Assembly (NCBI GenBank): GCA_027596035.1
Contig: JADGJA010000775.1
Coordinates: 1 to 10,860, forward strand
DNA: 10,860 bases
Direction: 5' to 3'
Source: Thoreauomyces humboldtii
Lineage: Eukaryota > Chytridiomycota > Chytridiomycetes > Spizellomycetales > Powellomycetaceae
Position 1 is the first letter of the stretch; every line of letters starts with the position of its first letter. Positions 1 to 8,400 of the stretch are shown piece after piece. The position numbers and the translations under genes are program-made. Below the pieces are notes generated by a model that was not told the origin of the DNA, searched no databases, and worked only from the letters and a program-made list of their open reading frames with translations.

Positions 1-421
1 AAATTTTTTTCTCGGGCGCCTGTTGGGTGGGTTGTTTTTTAAACTTATAGGTTTAACCCGTTAAAAAATGGCCTTCCCTTTTTTTTCAAATGGTTTTTTT
101 TCCCCCCCCCCCCCCCCCCCCATTCCCCGCGGACTACACCGGACGACATGTGATTTCGAGATGACCTGTCGAGGGCAATGGAGATCCGAAATATATGCGC
201 GAATCGCTCGCCGAATCTGTGTGTTGATCAGCGATCCACCTTGCGAAAACTTTTAATTTGAGGATCGAAGCATGAAGTACTGCTGCATGGATGTTCGACA
301 ACGTCTCTGACCCCCGTGACGCTAGTAGCGGCATGCTTGCAGGGAGCTCGATCACGCTTGTCAGGGTTCGCTGAGCTTCGCTTGGGCACCGGAAGACGGA
401 AGAGAGCGATCTCCGGCACGA
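1..421. other. gene-free, low-complexity window edge
   Basis: The first ~120 bases are dominated by T and A runs and end in an uninterrupted run of 20 C at 102-121. From 122 to 421 the composition is ordinary. Short open frames exist on both strands, but none shows a recognisable motif or a convincing exon structure. It may contain flanking sequence 3' of the pseudogene at 422-1003. The homopolymer runs look like a low-quality contig end, though this cannot be proven from sequence alone. Confidence 0.6.
102..121. repeat. poly-C homopolymer tract (20 C)
   Basis: Twenty consecutive C residues directly follow a run of eight T at 94-101. It could be a real mononucleotide repeat or a sequencing or assembly artefact near a contig end. 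Confidence 0.85.
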
Positions 422-1003
422 TCAAACCCGACGCCTGCGTCTTGTTTCCGGTTCGAAGACGATGGACGAACCTCCGTGCGTAGAACAAAGCGCTGCGTGC
501 TTTGACAGAGAACGCAATCGATCGAGGAGCTCGGTATACTTCCACGAACCGGTGTAGCAGTCGAACTCGTACAGAGGGAGAAATGCGCGACCGTGATCGG
601 CGATAAACTCGAGAGCAGTCAGGATGAAATCAACGTCCTCGGTGACAATCCAAGGGGCGAAGTTGATCCTCGTCCATCCGGGCTTTATACCACCGAGACC
701 GTCCGAGACTATGCATCGTTGGTATCTAAGACTGGTTTGATGTCGAGCAGGGAGTGACCGTACGCGCACACCCACCCCGAACTCGTTCAGGAGCACATCG
801 TGGGGTTAGGGTTAGGATCACCCTAGCCCTAACTGAGCGGCAAGACGCGTTCAGTCACGGTCTCTTCAACCCAGCGCAGGATCGTCCGAAGGCGATGCAG
901 TCGGCGTAGAGGGGGGAGCGAGTACCGAAGGGGGGTGACGAGGAGGGTGCCTTCCCCGCCGATCATCTGGTCGCGGACCCACTGAAACGCGTTGTTTCCG
1001 CCC
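422..1003 (-). pseudogene. broken PLP-dependent aminotransferase class V (internal deletion, frameshifts)
   Basis: Two pieces resembling the class V aminotransferase / cysteine-desulfurase-like family lie in the right order on the minus strand. The N-terminal piece (about 1003-832) reads FQWVRDQMIG, then VTPFGTR, LYADC and FGRS. A one-base loss near 880 shifts the frame to LRWVEETVTERVLPLS; without it, TGA stops the first frame at 857-855. The C-terminal piece (about 799-422) opens with VLLNEFGV. It then has out-of-frame remnants of the GGCA...YGHSLLDIK segment (about 773-721), closed in that frame by TAG at 711-709. It resumes as GLGGIKPGWTRINFAPW and ends with FILTALEFIADHGRAFLPLYEFD. The central part of the family, which carries the PLP-binding lysine, is absent and replaced by a telomere-like inverted repeat at 805-833. 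The family call rests on remembered motif similarity. Frameshifts, stops and the missing core argue for a pseudogene rather than an intron-split gene. Confidence 0.72.
805..833. repeat. telomere-like inverted repeat (TTAGGG type)
   Basis: The left arm GTTAGGGTTAGG (805-816) is followed by a 5-base spacer and CCTAGCCCTAAC (822-833). The arms match over 12 bases with one mismatch and could form a hairpin. The unit is the TTAGGG telomere repeat of many opisthokonts and amoebozoans. It is too short to be a telomere and lies inside the chromosome, exactly between the two surviving pieces of the aminotransferase pseudogene. It is best described as an interstitial telomeric scar. Confidence 0.75.
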
Positions 1004-1418
1004 TTGGAGGTCGAGGGTGGGGGTTGGTGGTGGTGGGGTAGAGAGCATGGGCTGCGTCTGTGGGGGGGTCCGTGAGGCTTTCGTCATGAAGAAGTGTTCA
1101 TCTTTGGGGAAGGGTTTTTGCTGCCCCGATGATGCACGCTCGTCGAGTCGAGTCGAGTTGTTGGACCTTCTGCGCAGCTCTTACCGGTATATCGGATCAC
1201 GCACGCGGCTCTCGTGTGTTTTCGTTTCGTGGGTCAAGACGGGGAGAGACGGGACCCACCGGTACCCACCCACCCACTCCGCTCTGCTCTCCTGCCCGTC
1301 TCCCCACAGTCTCTCCCATGCACTCATGCATCCTGCCGCCGGCCACTCCGGTTCAGCATTTTAATATTTTACAGAGCGACGGGGGCTCAACCCCCCTGCA
1401 GTCTCCTCATAGACAGAA
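1004..1418 (+). promoter_or_regulatory. upstream region / putative promoter and 5' UTR of the ABCG gene
   Basis: No coding region is supportable here. The region holds a GT/G-rich stretch (about 1015-1070), a short TCGAG-type tandem (1142-1158) and CACCC-rich stretches around 1255-1275. An AT-rich TTTTAATATTTT element at about 1359-1370 lies roughly 50 bases before the ATG and could be a TATA-like element. A GGGGG-CTCAA-CCCCC hairpin lies at 1381-1395 in the presumed leader. A leader intron cannot be excluded. Promoter assignment is by position only. Confidence 0.35.
1142..1158. repeat. short pentamer tandem repeat (TCGAG)
   Basis: GTCGAGTCGAGTCGAGT is about three copies of the five-base unit TCGAG. 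It is a minor microsatellite upstream of the transporter gene, with no visible function. Confidence 0.7.
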
Positions 1419-4400
1419 ATGCCAGGTCCAGTCGGATTCATCGTCGACGGCCTGTCCGTCCTCGCCGCCTCGACAGGCGCCCTTCTCCTGGATGACATCT
1501 CCCTTGACCTCGCACCCGGCGAGTCTCTTGCTCTCGTCGGAGGCAGCGGCTCTGGAAAGACGCTGCTGCTCACCAGTCTCGCTGCAGGCCAGCATCACAA
1601 CAAGGACGCCAGCCTCCATATCGACGCTCGTAGAGTCTCACCGTCCGATGCCACCACCGGATACGTACCGACGGAAGACATCCTCGTAGGAGAGCTGACC
1701 GTGCGCGAGACGCTCCGTTACTCGGCCCAGCTTCGTCTTCCCGATGAGCCCGCCGACCGTCGTGAGACCAGAATCACCGATTACATCCGCTCGTTCGGCA
1801 TGCTCCACGTGGCCGACAATGCAATCGGCACACCACTTCGCCGAGGACTGAGCGGCGGAGAGAAGCGCAGGGTCAGCGTCCTGGTGGAATGCGTGGCCCA
1901 GCCTCACCTCCTTCTTCTCGACGAGCCCACGTCCGGCCTTGATGCCACTGCGGCCCACACCGTCCTCACGGCCGTGTGCGCTACCGCTCGAGAAACCGGC
2001 GGATGTGTCATCGCGTCCCTCCAGCAGCCTAGCATGCGTCTCCTGACGCTCTTCTCCCAGGTCATCGTCCTCCACGCCGGTCGTGTCGCTTACAAGGGCC
2101 CCGCCTCCGAGATCACGTCACACTTTTCTCGCTTGGGATACTCGCTGGCTTCCCACGAGGCCCCGACGGACGCTGTCCTCAACCTCCTCGGAACGGACCC
2201 GGATGCCGCAGCAAAGGCCATCTGGGAGGCCAACGCTTCCGTTTCTTCACAGCCTGCCAACGCATCGGCGCTTCACGTTCAAGCCGCCACCTTGACGCCT
2301 CGCAAAGCTGGCGGATATCTGACGGAAACGCGCGTCCTCTCCCATCGATTCTCGGTTATGGCCGTGAGGACCGCCGCTCTGTACTGGTTGCAGTTTGTCT
2401 TGGTGTCCGGCTTCGGATTTCTCATCGGTGCCGTATGGTTCGGAAGGAACGAGACGAAGCGACTCCTGTACCTCGGCAACGGAATCACGTGGACTGTGTT
2501 CGTGGCAGCCTACATCCAAGTCTTTCGCGTCTTCTACCTCACCTCCATTCGAGATCGCTTCCGCCACGAGCAACGGAACGGCGCCGTCCGCGCCCTCCCC
2601 TGGGCGACTGCCGATTTCCTGGTCACGGCATTTTGCACGTTCTTGGTCTTCATCCCTGGACTCATCGTTGCACTCGTCATGATGCACGTGCCCGGCGCTG
2701 CCATTGGGTATTCCATCCTGATGCTCTGGTTGGTCGCTCTCACTGCTGAGGCGTTGCTGGATCTCATTGCCCAGATGGTGCAATCGACCCCGTATGCCGT
2801 TCTCGCCTGTCAGGGTGCTCTGGTGCTCACTTCGGTCTTTGCGGGTGGATCCTTCATCTCCTACACTCGCGTTAGCAGCAACTTCTGGGTGCGTTACCTC
2901 TTTCATAGGGAACTGTGCAGACGAATCGCCTTGACCTATCATCTCCCTTGCAGGTCTGGTTGCAAGATATCTCTCTCTACAACTACGCGACTCGAGGCAT
3001 CCAGATCCACGTGTTCAAGCACATCAGCTACACGTGCGACGACGTCTCATCGAGCCGCGTCTGCTCGTTTGGAACGTATAGCATTCCCTGTGACGGGGAT
3101 GCGGGCGGTTCTTGCGTTCTTCAAGGTACCAGCATCCTCGCAACTACGACCGGTCTTACCGAAACCAACGAGTGGAAGCACTTCGGGGTGCTCCTGGCGC
3201 TGCTTGTCGGTCTGAGGATGGCCATCGTGCTCTTCCAAGCATGCCGACCGATTCAAGCCGTCCGTCGATTGTTGACGACAAGGAAGGGCGGGAAGCAACG
3301 TACGGTTGCGAACCTTCCGGCAACAGCGAACACTACCACCATTGCTATCAGCGCGTCGCCTACCGAAACTACGCGTACCCTTCCACTGTCGCGACTCACG
3401 TGGAAGAACATCGAGCTCGCCCTCCGAAGCAACGGCAAGGTCCTGGTGAGCGACATCAGCGGCGAGACCACCTCGGGAGCCGTCCTTGCCATCCTAGGCG
3501 GTTCGGGAGCCGGAAAAACCACGTTCCTGAACGCCTTAGCCTACAGGGCGCCGTATGCCGCCGTCAGCGGAACTGTCGATCTGGACGGTAGGCCGCTTTC
3601 CAGGAGTGACCTTGTCTATGTCCCACAGTTCGATACCTTGAACCCGGCTGTTACGTGCATGGACTCGTTGGAAAACATGGGCATTCTCTACAGCGTCGAT
3701 GTCGCTTCCATCCACACCCGCGCCGAGAAACTTCTCAACCTTCTGGATCTTTCCCATCAAAGCAGGTCCTTGGTGGGAACGTTGACTTTTGGGGAAAGAA
3801 AACGTCTCGCGGTGGGCATGGCTCTCATCTCCAGCGCTCCCGTCATGATTCTGGACGAACCCATGTAAGTGCTCACTTGAGATGCGAGCCATTGTGGGTA
3901 AATTATGAGATTTACGAAGTTCCTTCTCCGTCTTTCTCCTGTTTCCCAGCACCGGTTTAGACTCGCACAACGCCACCGTGCTTGTTCAGTACATCCACAG
4001 GGTAGTCAAAGAGACCCAGGTCATCTGCCTCATGACCATCCACCAGCCGAGCAGCAAAGTTATGGCGACCTTCGATTCCATCATGCTTCTGACGGCGGGA
4101 AAGACGGCGTACCTCGGACCTGCGAGCCAGACGGAGGACTATTTCAACAGTCTGGGACTCGTGGTCCCCAACGGAGTCAGTCCAGCCGACTTCTGGCTCG
4201 ACACAATCTCTGTCTCGCCGAAGACGGCCTACGAACGCGCTCGAGTAGAGGAAGGACTCGAGGCATCGCAGCAGAACCCGCTACTCCGGGCAGAGAGCTG
4301 GAACGACATATATAAGACTCGACAGAGTCAGACTACCCTGGGCAAACCTGACGTTGCTCACCAATGCGAGAAGAACAACAATTGCGCTGGCGAGCAGGAC

Positions 4401-5303
4401 TTCGCCGTCGTTGACGATGCGGCAAAACACGAGAACACTTCAAGTAGTCAGAAGCGAGTACCTTCCGAGCCTCGACGCCTCGTATCATTGATCATCATTA
4501 TGCTTCGGTATTATGTCAACGAGCGGTCCCTTTACGTCCTTCGCGGACTGGCCATGATCGTCTTGGCACTGTTTACCGGATCGCTATACTACCACCTTGA
4601 TCGAAATCTCGCCAACATCCCAGCCCTGGCCGGCGCCATCTTCTTCAGCACCTGGTCGGTCCTCTTCGCAGCCATCTCGGGCATCGTCATCCACGCGCGC
4701 GACAGAGTCACAAGCGAGAACGATTATCTGAACGGTGCCTACGGTCTCGCCACCTTCCACCTCGCCACCTTTGTCAGTTCCCTCCCCCCGCACTTCATCG
4801 TGTCCCTCGTCTACAACACGGTCCTCTGGTTCATGATAGGCTTCAACTCGTCGGGAACCGCATTCATCTATGCCGTCCTGTCCACCACCTTCCTGTTGAT
4901 CATGATGGAAGGAATCGCATTCATCGTCGTGGCCCTCCTCAAGGACGCCATGTTGGCCACCACATCCTCCATGGTCTCGCTAGGGACACTCTACCTCTTC
5001 GCCGGTTTCTTTGTACGACAGGAAGACATGGTCGGAGCCGTGGCGTGGGCATGCTGGATCGCTCCCACGTCATACAGTCTCGACGGTCAGCTCGTCAACG
5101 TCTTCCAGGGTCAATCGTACGCGGGACCTGGCGGTCTGACAATGTCCGGAGACGATATCTTGTCGCAGTACTTTGGACTGGCTTCCGGACTGCATGTCAG
5201 TCGTTGGGGTTCCCTCGCGGTCGTCGTGGCTTTCGCTTTGTTCTTTAGACTGGCGTTTTGGGGCGTCCAGATGGGACAGTACCGAAAATATCGCACTCGT
5301 TAG
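1419..5303 (+). CDS. full-size ABCG (PDR/White-type) ABC transporter, three exons
   Basis: This is a membrane exporter with NBD-TMD-NBD-TMD order, typical of the ABCG family, which moves lipids or hydrophobic compounds using ATP. The substrate is not predictable. Exons are 1419-2888, 2954-3864 and 3950-5303 (3735 nt, 1244 residues). The ATG has a good context (AGAAATGCC). NBD1: Walker A GGSGSGKT (41-48), signature LSGGEKRR (144-151), Walker B LLLLDEP (164-170). TMD1 covers about 310-590, with a Cys-rich external loop (C518, C527, C536, C544). NBD2: Walker A GGSGAGKT (672-679), Q715, signature-like LTFGERKR (767-774), Walker B VMILDEP followed by ITGLDS (the I codon is split by intron 2), H-loop H825. 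TMD2 fills about 1000-1240. NBD1 lacks the Q-loop Gln (T85) and the H-loop His (Q202), and the NBD2 signature is degenerate. The protein has almost no N-terminal extension and is shorter than typical fungal PDR pumps (about 1500 residues). AATAAA follows 110 bases after the stop. Confidence 0.9.
2889..2953 (+). other. intron 1 of the ABCG gene (65 nt)
   Basis: The donor is GTGCGT and the acceptor CCTTGCAG. Splicing after TGG (phase 0) joins SNFW to VWLQDISLYNYATRG, restoring the typical end of ABCG TMD1. Reading through leads instead into a low-quality Arg/Ser-rich frame that stops at 3215. Confidence 0.85.
3865..3949 (+). other. intron 2 of the ABCG gene (85 nt)
   Basis: The donor GTAAGT and acceptor TTTCCCAG interrupt the NBD2 Walker B/D-loop. 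Joining AT to CACC gives DEPITGLDS, the canonical arrangement. Without splicing, the frame stops immediately at the TAA inside the donor. Confidence 0.92.
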
Positions 5304-5412
5304 AAGAAGATGATCACCATAGACGTTTCCGACTTGACCAACCGATGTATACATATCGTAGAAACAACATTCATTCTTTCTGAGGGACAGGCAGGTCCTC
5401 TCCTGCGTTCTC

Positions 5413-5418
5413 AATAAA
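5413..5418 (+). terminator. polyadenylation signal AATAAA of the ABCG gene
   Basis: A perfect AATAAA hexamer lies 110 bases downstream of the ABCG stop codon and is followed by a T-rich stretch (TCTTCATATATT). It is consistent with cleavage around 5430-5445. Confidence 0.65.
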
Positions 5419-5424
5419 TCTTCA

Positions 5425-5430
5425 TATATT
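5425..5430 (-). terminator. possible weak poly(A) signal (AATATA) of the receptor gene
   Basis: On the minus strand AATATA, a known variant hexamer, lies 34 bases after the receptor stop codon. No perfect AATAAA exists on this strand in the short intergenic region, so the assignment is tentative. Confidence 0.3.
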
Positions 5431-5463
5431 GCTTCAGTTCATGTCAAAGCAAGTACAAAAAGC

Positions 5464-8400
5464 TTAAGCCTCCTCCTCCTCTTCCGTGGTTGTGCGTAAA
5501 ATCGGATCCAGCAACGGTTGCCGCATCGACTCCTTTCCAACTGTGGCTTCACTTTTGCGCCTCGCCTCCTCGAACTTCTTGACCCAGTCGTCTAACGAGC
5601 GCTTGTTCTCCATCTGCAGTCTCATCGGCGGGCCCTCCGGAAGCGTCAAGAGAATGGTGTGCTCAGTCTCACTCTTATCGACAGAGATGCTGTCAACGAG
5701 GAAGAACCGGCCCTTCTTGGTGTCGACGTCGGTCAGGTCCAGGTACCGGTTCTGAATGATGGACACCTGGACCGCTTGCCACACGAGGGATGCGTCCGGC
5801 TTGGCCGGGAGGAACTTGATGTTTTGGTAGATGTTCTTTGTTTTCGATTTCTGATAGACGAGAAACCATGAGTGATCGGAGCTAGTTGCACCTTCTTGGC
5901 GAAGCGGAGCTCTCACCAAGGCTATCGCCTGTATCTTCTTCGTCATGTCATCGTCAGCTGCCGAGTAACGCACCGGTCCGTAAAGTATGAATGCTTTGTA
6001 ACCCAACAAAGAACCCGACATCCCCAAAGCCACCACAAAGGCCGCTACGATCCGCAACGCAGCCTGAGCCGTCCCATCCATGAGATTCGGGGTGAGAATC
6101 CCAGCCGCGACGGTTCCGCAAATGATCAGGTTCGCCGAATTCGACAAAAGCAGTCGATCTTCCATGGCTGGGATCGGATAACCCACCAGGATGGTCTGGT
6201 AGGAGAACCACATCGCTGCCAGGAGGTTCGTTCCAGTGAGGACAAAGAATCCGATGAAGAACCCGACTTGCGTTCGAGACGTGCCCGTGCATGTCCAGAA
6301 ACGGTCTGCTGCCGCGTAGGTGAGCACCGGTGTCGGCGACTCGATCGCGGTCCACACTCCGACGTAGATCTGGCCGGTGTGGTCAGTTGCTTGTTTTTAA
6401 CTCTTATCGACCGAGCTGATGCGCTCCTTACCACATACAACCCGAAAATACACGAGACGACTAGGTTGAGCCGCCTAGCGAGACTCGGGGACAAGTCTGT
6501 AGCAAGTATCATTTTATTCTTGCGCCGGGTGTAGTGTATGAACGATTTGATAGTTAGGCATCTAATGATCAATCACCAAAAGGTGAGAAATGAAACAACG
6601 TAGTGTCAGTAAGCCTCTGACCTACGATGTGATGAGTCCGAAGGAGAGCGGTATCAACCAAATTTGCGCTCGACAGGAAGCGGCGGTAGGTATCATCGTG
6701 TCGGTAACTGGGTACGCGAAAAGGAAGGCAAGACCAGCTGCCAAGAATCTTGTGTTTCAATCGAAGTTAGAGAGTTCGCTGGGTAATCCCTGAAAACATC
6801 GTATCTTACATATCGAGCTCATGAGTGGTGCCTTGAACAGGCTGCTGCGCTCGCCGTGCAAAGACCATTCCCTGCAGCACTAAGACAGTCGTGATACACA
6901 GACAGGAGATCGCGATGGTCGCAATAGATCCAGCTGATGTCACGCTTACATTGGCGAGGTTGCCAACTACCACTTTGATGCCCATGGTTTCAGGCGAAGC
7001 CAGCTTCGCCGTCAACACCGTCGAGGCTGTCGCAAGCTCCTTGTAGTTCAGATAAGTTCCACTCGGATACGTGAGAGAGAACTTGAGAAACAGGGTGGCG
7101 GTTCCCGAGTCTCGTCGAGCGAGCGAGCTGGCAGTTGATGAGTAGAAATCTCGGTATACAACCGTGTAAGTGTCTCCATAGACGGCCTGGATCTGTTCGA
7201 TCATCCGGTCTCTGCCATCGACGGAAAGATCGAAGCTGTCGGCGGAATCGAGAAAAACGGTCTGGTTCGCCGTGAAGCCGAAAGTGACGCTGTCGTTCTC
7301 GGACTTCAAAATTCCGCATGAAAGCCCTTCGTAGGCTGGGTCGGTGCACTTGCAATTTCCGTCCGCCACGCACTGGCCGGCAGTCGCCGAGCACCCCTTC
7401 GGGCAGGATGGAAGACGACATTCGAGCTCCGTGGTGCCGCTTGCTAGGAGGAGCTGGCTGGGAGAGACGCAAGGACTGATCGTCAGGCTGGTGAAGAGAG
7501 GGGAGAACTCTGGAATGTCCGTTCCCGAATCGTCGATCAAACGAATAGAGTAGTTTCCCGCTGCACCAAAGACTCGGACGTCTGCGGTAGTGATGAAAAG
7601 AAAAGGAGGATTCCTGTGAGCGAGATGGCCTGGAGGAAGAGGGGAACCCTTCAACAAAACCAGCCACTTACTTGAGAATGCCAGCTTTCCCGAATCCACG
7701 ACCCCCACAGTCTGTCCAAAGAGCATGGCTATAGAACTCACATCGCTGACTCCATCATTCGAAACCAGTTGGATGGTGACGACGGGAGCATGGTCGGTCT
7801 CGAAGGAAGCGAGCTGCCCATATGCATCATAAGTGGCTATCTCCAAAACCGAAAGCGTCGCCCCAGGAAGCACGGCGATCGTCGTGTTCCATCCCGTGAG
7901 GGGAACAAACGTAGATGAAGATGTCCCACGGTCGGGAATCGTAGATGCCGTGTTGGACAAGAACCGCAGGGAAGTGGACGGAAGTACCTGCCGTGATAGA
8001 AAGAACACGGCTCCACCGTAAACACCAGCATGGTTTTCGGTAAAGGAAATGTTTTGAAGAATGAGATTGTCGATCGTTGAGGTTTCCAAATTGTCGATCA
8101 GAGACAGCGCTCCTCCCGCTATGGCCGCCGTGTTGTTCGTGAAGGTGCTGCGTGTCGTTTTCACTCGTAGTGAGTACGACGACACAAACAAAGCTTCGCA
8201 AGTACAATACCGTCCGCACCTGTCAACGATACTGAGGAAGCATCCCTTAATCCCCACATCCGTGTGAATAACCCCACCTTGCCCTCCAGCTCCGTTGGAG
8301 TTGAACGTACAAGCCCCGAACGTTGCTGTGCCGTCGCAGTCGCTCATGATGGACCCATCTCCAGGTGTCCAGTTTTCTGAAACATTGAAATCCGAGCGGA

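Larger units (their letters stand above)
5304..5463. other. convergent intergenic region between ABCG and receptor genes
   Basis: Only 160 bases separate the two stop codons of the tail-to-tail genes. The plus-strand AATAAA (5413-5418) lies 46 bases short of the receptor stop. The minus-strand transcript probably ends within or beyond the same stretch, so the 3' UTRs are likely to overlap. No further gene fits here. Confidence 0.7.

Noticed and set aside
228..545. 105-residue minus-strand ORF
   Set aside because: No motif, Arg-rich and of mixed composition. It overlaps the end of the pseudogene C-terminus in another frame.
801..838. A chromosome-end telomere
   Set aside because: Fewer than two full repeats in each orientation, embedded between other sequences, so at most an interstitial scar.
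866..1087. 73-residue Pro-rich minus-strand ORF
   Set aside because: It is a shadow of the aminotransferase N-terminal remnant, whose recognisable motifs are in a different frame.
1129..1689. 186-residue Ser/Pro-rich plus-strand ORF overlapping the ABCG start
   Set aside because: It overlaps the transporter exon in another frame, with biased composition and no motif.
2247..2942. 231-residue minus-strand ORF antisense to the ABCG gene
   Set aside because: Charged, low-quality composition expected from the antisense of a membrane-protein gene, with no domain seen.
5872..6534. 220-residue plus-strand ORF
   Set aside because: Antisense to the seven-helix exons, with no recognisable features.
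6569..6760. 63-residue minus-strand ORF
   Set aside because: Out-of-frame reading of exon 12 and intron 12 of the receptor; the true frame shows TM2-TM3.
6790..6809. A 20-nt intron (GTAAGATACG...TTTTCAG) after TM1
   Set aside because: It keeps the phase but leads to a short hydrophilic frame that reaches a TGA, while the 61-nt choice restores TM2 exactly.
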